From NCBI RefSeq assembly GCF_014696355.1, contig NZ_JACJQA010000045.1:124001-188000 (forward strand): 64,000 nt of DNA, in the 5' to 3' direction. A program made the position numbers and the translations under genes. The stretch is from Pseudanabaena sp. FACHB-1998 (GTDB taxonomy: Bacteria > Cyanobacteriota > Cyanobacteriia > Pseudanabaenales > Pseudanabaenaceae). Below the pieces are notes generated by a model. That model saw only the letters and a list, made by a program, of their open reading frames with translations, made no database searches and was not told the DNA's origin. Positions 8,286 to 16,446 of this stretch are shown here, in pieces (position 1 is the first letter of the stretch; the number at the start of each line of letters is the position of its first letter).

Positions 8286-8710
8286 GAGTCACTTCTGATA
8301 ATTTGTTCTGGTTTTAGAATTGATAGATTAGGAAATAGCAGTTCTGAGTTCTGGAAGTCTCTAATATTTTTTGTGGCAATGATCTGGGCATTTCCAGCGA
8401 CAGCTAGTTCGATTAAATGATTGTCTGCTTCATCTTTTAAATTTGGTCGCCATAGATAATAGATATGTATCCATTGACTAACGCTCATGAACGAGGCGAG
8501 TAATTCTTGTATTTCTTCAGGGGATAAGGGGCATTTGGCGATAATTTCTTGGCGATGAATGAGGGATTCATATTCTGAGAATAAGGCGTTGCTCATTAAT
8601 GGTTGATAATTGCCTTGTAAGCATTGTCTTATGAGTTCTCTACTAGCTCCTTTTGAGCCAATAAGGGCGCTCACAAAAACGCTGGTGTCAACAACTATCT
8701 TAATTTCCAT
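8273..8710 (-). CDS. PIN-domain toxin (putative ribonuclease)
   Basis: The 145-residue protein matches the PIN family of putative toxins. PIN enzymes cut RNA with a cluster of acidic residues. Candidates here are D8 in KIVVDTSVF, E46 in LFSEYESL, and the acidic pair in LKDEADNHLIELA near residues 92-95, followed by IIATKNIRDF. It is the first gene of a two-gene unit and overlaps the antitoxin start. The ATG at 8710 lies about 250 bp from the inverted repeats upstream. Confidence 0.82.
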   Translation of the reverse strand: MEIKIVVDTSVFVSALIGSKGASRELIRQCLQGNYQPLMSNALFSEYESLIHRQEIIAKCPLSPEEIQELLASFMSVSQWIHIYYLWRPNLKDEADNHLIELAVAGNAQIIATKNIRDFQNSELLFPNLSILKPEQIIRSDSWQP

Positions 8711-8766
8711 GTTTGCAATGATAGCATATACGCAGTCGTTTTTAGATGGCAGTCAAAAAACATTCG

Positions 8767-8946
8767 TAGGGGCATAGCATTCCCGCGACAATTTCTAAAT
8801 TCTCAGGTTCCCTCGATCTGGGAATGCTATGCCTAACACCTGACAACGCAAGGACAATTTATCGCTGAAAGCGTGAAGGGTTCTGCATTTGCAAATGGAG
8901 GTTTATGTGGGGTGTTGGGGAATGGTGGCGCAAATGCAAAACCCCT
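8767..8946. repeat. Two inverted repeats in the gap 8711-9019
   Basis: The first pair of arms, GGCATAGCATTCCC at 8771-8784 and GGGAATGCTATGCC at 8820-8833, is a perfect 14-bp inverted repeat with a 35-nt spacer. The second pair, near 8876-8892 and 8930-8946, is AGGGTTCTGCATTTGC against GCAAATGCAAAACCCCT. No convincing gene is present in this 309-bp gap; a short open frame here has repeat-derived, low-complexity sequence. Confidence 0.6.
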
Positions 8947-9019
8947 ACAAGTTTTTCCTTTTATCTTTTTACTTTTGCCTTGGAGCAATGCCACACATCT
9001 GTATATCTTTATCAAATTG

Positions 9020-9367
9020 TTATACTGGTAGGTACTGAATATGATTAGTAAAATCTTCTAAATCGCTAACTTTGGCAATCATTTCTAAATCCCTTACGCA
9101 AACTCCTATGCTTGCCATTTGTTGCGCGGCGTAAATGATGCCGATGAAGTTAGTCTCTTCTTGCAGAAGTTGATTGGCGATCGCTAAAAAATCATCATCT
9201 CTGGTGAATAAGACCCTCTGTAATTCGTTAGCTCTCGCTAAAACTAGCGGATCTGGATCGCCCGATCGCTGATCTTCTTGAACGGAAAGCACATCTACTC
9301 CTCTCAGACGTAATCCAAGTAAAATTTGGCGCGGTACGTTTTCATCCATGTATAGTGCGATCGCCAT
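9020..9367 (-). CDS. DUF5615 PIN-like protein
   Basis: From the ATG at 9367 the product is 115 residues. It starts MAIALYMDENVPRQIL, with the D-E-x-x-P motif of DUF5615 PIN-like proteins, and has VLFTRDDDFLAIA near the middle, giving the second acidic cluster. Such proteins are usually paired with DUF433 proteins and are thought to form toxin-antitoxin units, with this member as the likely nuclease. A farther upstream start would overlap the DUF433 gene by 50 bp and adds residues not typical of the family. The gap to the upstream partner is 4 bp. Confidence 0.8.
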   Translation of the reverse strand: MAIALYMDENVPRQILLGLRLRGVDVLSVQEDQRSGDPDPLVLARANELQRVLFTRDDDFLAIANQLLQEETNFIGIIYAAQQMASIGVCVRDLEMIAKVSDLEDFTNHIQYLPV

Positions 9368-9371
9368 AGCC

Positions 9372-9680
9372 TTAATGAGGTGTTGCTTGAAGTTTGGCTT
9401 GCAGTGGCGAGATGGGGGCATTTAGACGCATTTGTTCGGCATAGTCGAGGCGGCGCTGGATGTCGGTATCAAGTTCTTGTTTGTGATCCCAATAGTAGGC
9501 GAGGGCGGAATAAATTTTGCTGAGGGCGATATGGGGATATTGAAAATGTAGTTCTTCGGGACTCCATCCATAGGTGAGGTGTGAGGTGACTAGCTCGACA
9601 ACTTTCATGGTCGTACCTGCAATGATGGGTATGTTGCCTTGAAGTTGGATGTGCATATATTGGGTTGGTGTGTCGAGCAT
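9372..9680 (-). CDS. DUF433 antitoxin-like protein
   Basis: A 102-residue protein of the DUF433 family, with the segment GTTMKVVELVTSHLTYGWS PEEL followed by a helix that resembles a short winged or helix-turn-helix unit (IALSKIYSALAYYWDHK). I chose the ATG at 9680 because GGAGG lies 8 bases before it; an ATG 15 bp upstream would have no such site and would contain the GGAGG. DUF433 and DUF5615 genes are commonly neighbours, as they are here. Confidence 0.8.
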   Translation of the reverse strand: MLDTPTQYMHIQLQGNIPIIAGTTMKVVELVTSHLTYGWSPEELHFQYPHIALSKIYSALAYYWDHKQELDTDIQRRLDYAEQMRLNAPISPLQAKLQATPH

Positions 9681-9805
9681 CGTGCAGACCTCCATAACGT
9701 AAAGGTTTTGATTGTCCTTGTTGTTAGCTTAATTCTAACTTTTTCCTTTTACTTTTTTACTTGACATGTATGTCTCTTCTGATCTGTCGCGTTGGGTTTA
9801 TTGGT

Positions 9806-9959
9806 AACTGATGTTACGTGGAAGCTCACAAGACCCTCACCCCTAGCCCCTCTCCCATTAAGGGAGAGGGGAAGAAGAAATTAGTCTTGCTCCTCCTCTC
9901 CCTTAATGGGAGAGGGGGCTGGGGGGTGAGGGCGATATTCATTCCACGTAACATCAGTT
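9806..9959. repeat. Family 3 long inverted repeat
   Basis: The outer arms AACTGATGTTACGTGGAA at 9806 and its exact reverse complement ending at 9959 enclose nested arms CCTCTCCCATTAAGGGAGAG and a near copy, CTCTCCCTTAATGGGAGAG. The whole 154 bp can fold back. A lone end, AACTGATGTTCCGTGGAA, occurs at 19592 and a diverged internal part at about 40590-40650. It fills most of the 326-bp gap before the ATPase gene. Confidence 0.75.
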
Positions 9960-10006
9960 GGTAAGATAATCATGCGTAAGTATAAAACCTTAATTGTTTC
10001 GCAACT

Positions 10007-11872
10007 CTATAAGGTTTCCAGAAGTTTTTTAGTAAGCTTTTCAATCAATTTACCTAAATATTTTTTAACAATCTCTATAGAGTTTTGACTAGGAAGCAGT
10101 AAACTCTTATTTTTCCCTTCTAAAATAATATCTTTAATATAGATAATTCCTTTTATGTGATATTTAGCATTTGCAACCGAATTTAAAATTTCATCCACTG
10201 GCATATCCTCTTGATACCTAATACTACTTACAAGCCAAGCTCGCAAATAGGCATAAATAGAAGTGGCTAATTCTGAATACCTATCGTCCTCTTTATCTAT
10301 TTTGAGACCTATAAGCACAGTAGTTCGTGCTACTGCTTGCAGATACTCGCTTTCATCAGCTTCTAATAGATCTTCTACTGTTTTTTCGTAAAGCTTTTTA
10401 TTTGTATTGTATTCACTAACTTTATTATCTATTCCTAATTTAGAAAGTTGATATAAATAGTCATTAATTTTTTCTTTTGTTCTCTTTTGCGCTTCCTCTT
10501 CTACCTTTTCTTGTAGAAGGCGATGCTCTTGCTCTAGTGTCTTTCTGGCGCTACGTTCAGCCTCTAAGCTCTTCTCTTTTTCTTGTCTTTCAGCCTTCTG
10601 ACTTCTCCGCAAAAACTGCTCATCCACATCACTAAGCCTCTTCCCTCTCGCCCAAATCTCCGCCTCCTCAAGCGCTTGTCCCCGCAACAGAAATCCCTGA
10701 TTCTGCCCCTCCTCCGCATCCTGCCATGCCCGAAACGCCGAAGCATAAAACTCTGGACGCAAATCCGCTAACTGCCCCTCCACCCAAACATTATTAAACA
10801 CCGCCCCATAAATCGGATTATAAGAAACCAACCGCCCCTCCCGCCGCACCACCAACCCCGTCAACCGCAACTTCGATCGCTCCTCACTGCGATCATCCGC
10901 CAACTCGCCATCCACCAACACCTGCTGATAGCAACCCAACATCCGCCCCCGCAACTTCTCCTCCACACTCAGCACCCGATCCCTAATCGTCGTCAAATGT
11001 GGCGGCGCATCCTGCGATTGCCAATTCGTGACAATCCGCTCCTGTACTAAATTCTCAACCCATACCGCAATATTCTCAGGGGTTGCGATTCCTGCTAACT
11101 CCTTCTCCATCATTCCCAACAAACGCTGAATTAGAAAAGGCTGTCCCCCCGTCCATTTCACCGCCTCTCCTAGATAATCCTGTGGATTCGCCACCTTACT
11201 CGCCAAACCCTGCATCAATGGCAAAGCCTCAGTCAGCGTAAACCCCGCCATCTCCACCGCATAGCCAATATTAAACGCCGAAGTATTATGACTCTGGATT
11301 AAATCCGTCGGTGTCGCCACTCCCAAAAAGGAAAAAGTGAGGCGATTATAGTCAGGCTTAGTCGGACGATCTTCAAAAAACGATCGCACCAAACCAAAGA
11401 AATCATCCATGCCAAACTTGAGACTCAATAGGCGATCAATCTCTTCGACAAAAATTACAATCGGTGCATCAATCTCTTGCAACACGACTGTCTCAATAAA
11501 TTCTGCAAAGCGCTGCACAGGCGACAGCAATTCCCGTTCCCTAATCCAACTCCGCAAATCAAACTTACTTTTTAAATCCAAATCCCCCACCAAACTCCGA
11601 ATCGCGCTGGCATACCACTGCTCACAGGTCACCTCCACCCCAATCTTCTGCGGATCGATGGTCGCGCACACAATTCCCTCCGCTTGCAACTTATGTGTCA
11701 CCCGCACCCGCAAACTCGATTTCCCCATCTGCCGACAGTTAAACACATAGCAATATTTCCGCTCCTTGAGCAAGTCGTAATAGTCGCGATCGCATTGGCG
11801 CTCGACATAACTCGGCGCATCCGCAGGGAGACTACCACCAACTTGATAATTAAAAGAGCTTGCACTAGTCAT
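10007..11872 (-). CDS. AAA-like (AAA_35-type) ATPase with coiled-coil C terminus
   Basis: The 621-residue protein has an N-terminal ATPase domain of the AAA_35 type found in cyanobacterial signalling and conflict proteins. It starts with the conserved [18 protein letters not shown]; Walker A is RQMGKSSL (47-54) and Walker B is [11 protein letters not shown] (138-148). [13 protein letters not shown] near 242-254 belongs to the C-terminal part of the ATPase. A charged coiled coil (about 425-490) leads to a unique helical region with no domain I recognise. The N-terminal half is closely related to that of the 19700-22726 protein. It is the last gene of a seven-gene minus-strand unit and overlaps the HNH gene by 4 bp. 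Its role as effector or partner of the CHAT protein is inference. Confidence 0.83.
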   Translation of the reverse strand: MTSASSFNYQVGGSLPADAPSYVERQCDRDYYDLLKERKYCYVFNCRQMGKSSLRVRVTHKLQAEGIVCATIDPQKIGVEVTCEQWYASAIRSLVGDLDLKSKFDLRSWIRERELLSPVQRFAEFIETVVLQEIDAPIVIFVEEIDRLLSLKFGMDDFFGLVRSFFEDRPTKPDYNRLTFSFLGVATPTDLIQSHNTSAFNIGYAVEMAGFTLTEALPLMQGLASKVANPQDYLGEAVKWTGGQPFLIQRLLGMMEKELAGIATPENIAVWVENLVQERIVTNWQSQDAPPHLTTIRDRVLSVEEKLRGRMLGCYQQVLVDGELADDRSEERSKLRLTGLVVRREGRLVSYNPIYGAVFNNVWVEGQLADLRPEFYASAFRAWQDAEEGQNQGFLLRGQALEEAEIWARGKRLSDVDEQFLRRSQKAERQEKEKSLEAERSARKTLEQEHRLLQEKVEEEAQKRTKEKINDYLYQLSKLGIDNKVSEYNTNKKLYEKTVEDLLEADESEYLQAVARTTVLIGLKIDKEDDRYSELATSIYAYLRAWLVSSIRYQEDMPVDEILNSVANAKYHIKGIIYIKDIILEGKNKSLLLPSQNSIEIVKKYLGKLIEKLTKKLLETL

Positions 11873-12294
11873 AATGGCGGATGATTTCCTGTTGCATATA
11901 GAATACGGCGAAGATTGACAACTCCTTCACGATTGAGTTTAAGCAGTTCCACAGTTACTCGTCCTGTGGGCGTTAAACCAATGATTTCGCTATAGTTATC
12001 ATTCCAAGTAAAGTGATCTTTCCATTGCTGTTGTCTAGGATGATAAAGATCCGTTACCTGTGAAGTTTTAGGATCAATTGCTTGAGTTTTAGTGTGCTTG
12101 TAATTGTTGCACCCTTGACAAGCAAGAGCAAGATTCTCAACCGTAGTTTCACCATTTTTCCAAGTCGGAATAATATGCTCAACAGAAAGCCTCTGTGTAG
12201 AATAATTCTCTTGGCTAAGACAATATTCGCAACAACCTTTTGCTCTTTCCGTGACTATTTGACGAAGCTTTTCGCTGATTGATTTAGCCGTCAT
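11869..12294 (-). CDS. HNH endonuclease-type protein
   Basis: A 141-residue protein with a metal-binding HNH fold: CCEYCL near residues 21-26, SVEHIIPTWKNG near 37-48, NLALACQGCN near 54-63 and NNYKH after it. The two CxxC pairs bind a structural zinc and the His-Asn-His set a catalytic metal. It should nick or cut DNA, or act on another nucleic acid. It overlaps its neighbours by 4 bp on both sides, so all three genes are probably translated together. Confidence 0.85.
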   Translation of the reverse strand: MTAKSISEKLRQIVTERAKGCCEYCLSQENYSTQRLSVEHIIPTWKNGETTVENLALACQGCNNYKHTKTQAIDPKTSQVTDLYHPRQQQWKDHFTWNDNYSEIIGLTPTGRVTVELLKLNREGVVNLRRILYATGNHPPL

Positions 12295-12689
12295 AAAGCC
12301 TGTGGTTGTAACTGAAACTCTTGAATTAGCTCATTCAAAGACGTTTGTCGAAGTTTCGCAAGCTTAGTTAAATTTTCTAACCTTTTAACATCAATTGCTT
12401 CAATATTTTCTCCTAAGTTAATTAACTCTTGATATTCTTCATCTGTAAGAGAGTTATCTTGACGTTTACTAATGAGAAAGTCATAGCGCTCTTGTAAATG
12501 ATTGGGAATACATTGAGTAATTTGTTGAAATAGCAAAGATTGATCCTGTGGCAAGCTAAGAGTTTTGCGCTTAGTCTGAACTCGGATTGCTTGGGCAATC
12601 AATTGTTCTAGCTCAGACGCATCTAGCTGCTCTACAGTTTGAATAAGCTGCTCAAAGGGAAGTTGAGTTTGAACGGTAATTTGGCTCAT
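12291..12689 (-). CDS. Small unknown protein upstream of the HNH gene
   Basis: I do not recognise a named family. The 132-residue protein is mostly helical and rich in Gln, Leu and Glu. It begins with a short strand-like stretch (MSQITVQTQLPFEQLIQTVEQLD) and has a second helical half (LTDEEYQELINLGENIEAID). Proteins of this shape are often next to HNH genes in cyanobacteria, where they may act as regulators or antitoxins; that is inference from context. It overlaps the HNH start by 4 bp. Confidence 0.6.
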   Translation of the reverse strand: MSQITVQTQLPFEQLIQTVEQLDASELEQLIAQAIRVQTKRKTLSLPQDQSLLFQQITQCIPNHLQERYDFLISKRQDNSLTDEEYQELINLGENIEAIDVKRLENLTKLAKLRQTSLNELIQEFQLQPQAL

Positions 12690-12701
12690 GATTTTAGTTT
12701 G

Positions 12702-13361
12702 TTATTCTAGATCTCCATAGCGATCGCGGTAGCGTTGCAATAGTACCTCAAGCTCTTGTTTAGCTTGACGCTCTTGAGCTACTTGTTCAGCAAGCTCAGA
12801 GGGAAAAGGTAACTTTTCGCCATTGTCCAGACGATGCAAGGCAATTTTTTTGTCCTCAATCGATAGCTGCAACCCTAAGACTAAACTCTGTCCATCGATA
12901 ATCGGCTCATATTCTTCACCCTTGAGGCGATAACCTTGCAATTGATGCTCTAACCATTCATTTTTTGGGTCAAATAGCCAATATTCCTGCACACCCATCT
13001 GAGCATAGAGGTCGCGCTTAAAGCCAATATCAGTAATCTGCGTACTTTTGGAGGTAATTTCAAAAATTACCGCAGGCACTTGTCCTTCTTCCCAAATTTT
13101 ATAATTGTCGCGACCGCCAGCCGCCACATCAAAAATCACCATCACATCAGGAGCCACCCGCATTCTGGGCAATCCTTGAGCATAGTAAAGAAACTGATTG
13201 CCCAAAACCGTCGCTTGTCTACCTGTTAAATATTGTCGCAGCATTTCTAAAAGTACGGCGATCGCATAAAAATGGTCGTAAGTTTCCGCCACAGGCTCAC
13301 CATCACCAGAGGGATATTCGATTGGGTTGACTGGTGTGATCACAGGTGCTGAAATTACCAT
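12702..13361 (-). CDS. Uma2 family (DUF820) nuclease-like protein
   Basis: The 219-residue product has the restriction-endonuclease-like fold of Uma2 proteins, which are very common in cyanobacteria and of unclear role. The PD-(D/E)xK-type signature is spread over RVAPDVMVIFD (near 72-82), VPAVIFEITSKST (near 94-106) and the following GVQEYWLFDPK. A basic, Gln-rich coiled tail ends the protein. It is 5 bp from another Uma2 gene in the same operon. The two are not close copies of each other. Confidence 0.85.
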   Translation of the reverse strand: MVISAPVITPVNPIEYPSGDGEPVAETYDHFYAIAVLLEMLRQYLTGRQATVLGNQFLYYAQGLPRMRVAPDVMVIFDVAAGGRDNYKIWEEGQVPAVIFEITSKSTQITDIGFKRDLYAQMGVQEYWLFDPKNEWLEHQLQGYRLKGEEYEPIIDGQSLVLGLQLSIEDKKIALHRLDNGEKLPFPSELAEQVAQERQAKQELEVLLQRYRDRYGDLE

Positions 13362-13366
13362 AGTTT

Positions 13367-13930
13367 TTATCCCAAGATATCGGTTACTGCAAATACTACG
13401 TCAGGAAAAGCAAGGGAGGCAATGCGATCGCCCCTGTGCAAAATCAACTCCTCGCTCCCTCTGTAAACTTCAAGGCAATCCTCATTAAGATTCACTAGCC
13501 ATGTTTCGATAATTCCAGACTCAGCATAGAGTGGCACTTTAACGCGGCGATCAATTCCAATAGTCGTATCGGAAACTTCAATTAGCCAATGGATATCCGA
13601 TGCGGTGGGATGTCCAGAAATATAAAAATCATCTTGCCATTTAAGAATGGCGACATCAGGTTGAGGCTCTGAGTCATCGGTTAGGCGAATAGGATTTTGG
13701 ACAGCAACGATCGCACGGTTGCCCATGATCCGACTGAGTAAATAAGTCAGCCGATTCACACAAGCAGCATGACGGCGATTAATTGGGGACATAGTTACTA
13801 GCTCTCCATAAATTAATTCAAGGCGATCGCTCTCTGCAAAGATTCCTGCTTCATACATTTGGTGGTATTGCTGCACATTGAAATGGTGTCTTTTTAGCTC
13901 GATGGTTTCGATAGTGGCCCTGTTCATCAT
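13367..13930 (-). CDS. Uma2 family (DUF820) nuclease-like protein
   Basis: A 187-residue Uma2 protein. The family features are LIYGELVTMSPINRRHA near residues 39-55, PQPDVAILK with the acidic metal residue, and DIHWLIEVSDTTIG with the E of the nuclease motif; a long strand-turn core follows (YAESGIIETWLVNL). Two ATG codons are adjacent at the start. AGGAG lies 6 bases before the second (13927) and only 3 before the first, so translation may begin at the second. It sits in the middle of the seven-gene unit. Confidence 0.85.
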   Translation of the reverse strand: MMNRATIETIELKRHHFNVQQYHQMYEAGIFAESDRLELIYGELVTMSPINRRHAACVNRLTYLLSRIMGNRAIVAVQNPIRLTDDSEPQPDVAILKWQDDFYISGHPTASDIHWLIEVSDTTIGIDRRVKVPLYAESGIIETWLVNLNEDCLEVYRGSEELILHRGDRIASLAFPDVVFAVTDILG

Positions 13931-13963
13931 GTTCTCCTGATTAAGATTGAGGTTTGGGAGTTT

Positions 13964-14584
13964 TCATATGGCTAATTGAGCAAGATGTTTCAAAATACTG
14001 ACAACTGTGTATAAATCATTGCCACGCTTGAGTGAGAATAAATCTGATTCGGCATATTTTAGGCTGTCTTGATGCTGAAGTTTCAGAAAGATAAACTCAC
14101 TGCCATTTGTAACCAGTCCAAAAACAGGGCGATCAGGGTTGGGATTTGCCATCATGTAAGTTAAAGCTTGGGGAATCCCAACTTCTACAGAATAAGCCGC
14201 TCTCTTTGCCTCAATCACAACAACCCAAAACGGCGGTTTAAATACCAAAACATCAATGCGTCCTTGAACAAGAATATCTTGATCTTGGGAGAGAATATTC
14301 ACTACCTGCTCAGCTTTGAGATAGAAGGGATCGCGATAGAAACCTGCTAGTTTCAGAATCGGCGATAGCACCACCATTTTTACAAGCGGTTCCAATAGAG
14401 AATGTTTCGACAGGTGTAGATAATCTGCTTTGAGATCGTCAAGGCTTAACTGTTCGTTTTCAGTAAGTTTAGGTAAGTCTTCGCGCCATTCATCAAAAAA
14501 TTCTGCATCCCGTGACTGCGCGATCGCAAAAAGCTCCTCTAGTGTTGCCAAATCAATTTCTGAAGCTTGTAAAGTTTTAGGCAT
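13964..14584 (-). CDS. Type I restriction HsdR-N-like nuclease-fold protein
   Basis: The 206-residue protein has a PD-(D/E)xK nuclease pattern: GRIDVLVFKPPFWVVVIEAK holds the D and the E-x-K pair, and PQALTYMM follows as the helix usual in this fold. Similar stand-alone proteins are often called type I restriction R-subunit-like, but there is no helicase domain and no methylase or specificity gene nearby. It begins 3 bp after the CHAT-ATPase gene on the same strand, so the two are probably co-transcribed. The substrate is unknown. Confidence 0.72.
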   Translation of the reverse strand: MPKTLQASEIDLATLEELFAIAQSRDAEFFDEWREDLPKLTENEQLSLDDLKADYLHLSKHSLLEPLVKMVVLSPILKLAGFYRDPFYLKAEQVVNILSQDQDILVQGRIDVLVFKPPFWVVVIEAKRAAYSVEVGIPQALTYMMANPNPDRPVFGLVTNGSEFIFLKLQHQDSLKYAESDLFSLKRGNDLYTVVSILKHLAQLAI

Positions 14585-14587
14585 TGG

Positions 14588-16195
14588 TTACACTCCTAAA
14601 CGGTTTTGGAAATAGCGCCGATATAGCTCATTGCGGATCTTTACACCAGTCTCTGTGCGTAATATTAAACCCATTCCATCTAACTTTGCTGTAGTGGCAA
14701 GATCAAAACGGATTGGTTGTAGTGAATTAACCAGCGATCGCAAAACTTCCGTAAGATGAACATCTTTTTCCACCTTTGCTAAACGAGTGGTGAGATGTTT
14801 GCCAAAAAGTCCCACTTCCGTCGCCGCATTTTGGATAATCTGCTCAAGGGAATTTGCACCACTAGCTAAATTATAAAAAGCTAGTCGTACTAGATAGGGA
14901 TGTCCACCGATTAATTCGGATATCGGTTCGATTTGTGTAGGGGAGAATCCATGCAATGCAGCAAGTTCTTGCACTTGAGTAATGGTGAATTCATCCAAAT
15001 CAATGGGCGTACCCACATTAAAAGGGGATTGGTTAATATCCTTAGTCGTAAAAGATTCCATCGAATAGGCCAGCACTAGGCGCAACTTACCCCATCTTTT
15101 GTCATGCTTGCCCTGCTCATGCCAACCGCGCAACAAACCGCAAAAATCTACCTCGATCGCTTCGTGCAGAAATATGCGATCCAGATTTTCAATCGCAATC
15201 ACCAACGGGCGATCATCGTCGTCATTTAACAAATATCTTTCAAAAAATTCCTCACAGTTGCTGTTTGCGCCAAACATCTCATCCCAATCATCGGTTGGTT
15301 TTGCCTTCACTCCCAAATCACGCCCAATCACCGCACAAAACCACTGCAAAAAGCGATCCATATTTTCAAAGAACTTGCGATCGCACTTTTGTAAATCTAG
15401 CCATGTGGTGCGATTATCCAGCCGCCGCGCTTCTTCTAAGACGCGCACCAATAGGGAAGACTTACCCATGCGATCAGGGGATTTTAAACGCAGCAGAGCA
15501 TGAGGCATGGCGATCGCTTTAAAGCATTGTTCCTGTTGAGGCGATCGCGGAATATAAAATTCAGAACCAATCCGCACCGCGCCTTCAGGTTCTTCGATCG
15601 CTATATTTAACTTTGGCAAAAACTGACTTTCATAACGGCGTTCCAACAGCACAGGCGTTTGTACTTCAGGAATATTTTTGAGCGCAATCAGATTTTTGCC
15701 TAACTCAAAGGCATCTTTAATTGATTTCCCTTCAAACAATGCCCCATAGAATCCCTTAGCAAACTTGATCGCTGCCACATCACCGATCGCCTGATTCATA
15801 CCCAATACATACGGCACATAACGGGCGATCGCTTCTGCTTGCACCTCTGAGAAACAAGCATTCAGCACCACGCAATCGATGCCATTTTGCAAAATACGGA
15901 ATAAATCTGCCAGAGCCGCAGTCGGTGCGAGTTGCCAAGTGCCATCATCATGTTCTAAAACCAACCCATTTTCCGCCGCTCCATGTCCTGAGAAATGCAC
16001 CACACGCGGCACTTCCTGAAGCAAAATTGGTTGCAAGTCATCAATGCGGACTTCGCCTTTAGTGACGAGCGCAAAGCGATCGCGCAAACTCGATTTCTGA
16101 CAGCATTCCTCAATTTCCCGAAATTCCGCCTCAACCCGCAAGCGATCGGTATTTGATGGATTCGCCGATAGCAATAAGACTTTTGATTGAGGCAT
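14588..16195 (-). CDS. CHAT-domain protease fused to a STAND-like ATPase
   Basis: The 535-residue protein joins a caspase-like CHAT protease to an ATPase. The catalytic pair is H71 in VVHFSGHG and C114 in VVLNACFSE. The ATPase follows, with Walker A-like RMGKSS at 242-247 and Walker B-like LVIAIENLD at 331-339. A helical C terminus has the GGHPYLVRLAFYNL motif seen in such ATPases. CHAT proteases of bacteria act in programmed death and defence, often cutting a partner after a trigger is sensed. The same architecture, with catalytic residues at the same numbers, recurs at 22733-24331. It is the first gene of the unit that ends at 10007. Confidence 0.88.
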   Translation of the reverse strand: MPQSKVLLLSANPSNTDRLRVEAEFREIEECCQKSSLRDRFALVTKGEVRIDDLQPILLQEVPRVVHFSGHGAAENGLVLEHDDGTWQLAPTAALADLFRILQNGIDCVVLNACFSEVQAEAIARYVPYVLGMNQAIGDVAAIKFAKGFYGALFEGKSIKDAFELGKNLIALKNIPEVQTPVLLERRYESQFLPKLNIAIEEPEGAVRIGSEFYIPRSPQQEQCFKAIAMPHALLRLKSPDRMGKSSLLVRVLEEARRLDNRTTWLDLQKCDRKFFENMDRFLQWFCAVIGRDLGVKAKPTDDWDEMFGANSNCEEFFERYLLNDDDDRPLVIAIENLDRIFLHEAIEVDFCGLLRGWHEQGKHDKRWGKLRLVLAYSMESFTTKDINQSPFNVGTPIDLDEFTITQVQELAALHGFSPTQIEPISELIGGHPYLVRLAFYNLASGANSLEQIIQNAATEVGLFGKHLTTRLAKVEKDVHLTEVLRSLVNSLQPIRFDLATTAKLDGMGLILRTETGVKIRNELYRRYFQNRLGV

Positions 16196-16290
16196 AGGAG
16201 CATACGGGAATTTATGGTTTGGATTTGAGCCGAAAGTGGTGTGAATCGAAAGTAGCCATATTATATAGGCGAAATTAAATATAAAACTCT

Positions 16291-16323
16291 ACAAGCTTGG
16301 GCGCAGCATGCGCCCAAGCTTGT
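16291..16323. repeat. Palindrome between CHAT-ATPase and hybrid kinase genes
   Basis: A perfect 15-bp stem (ACAAGCTTGGGCGCA / TGCGCCCAAGCTTGT) with a 3-nt loop. It lies in the divergent gap 16196-16446, so it is not an ordinary terminator. Confidence 0.7.
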
Positions 16324-16446
16324 GATTCTGCTTTTTTTAATTATGCCTCGCTACTTAACCTAATGCAAAATGAAACCCGCTATAATATCGAAGAGGCTTC
16401 AGCAAATTCTTGGAAAATATTTAGTCAAGACTTGGTTAATTGATAA

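Noticed and set aside
8833-9015. Open frame of 60 codons on the minus strand between two toxin-antitoxin pairs
   Set aside because: It is read out of inverted repeats and has Pro-rich, low-complexity sequence with no known relatives that I recognise.
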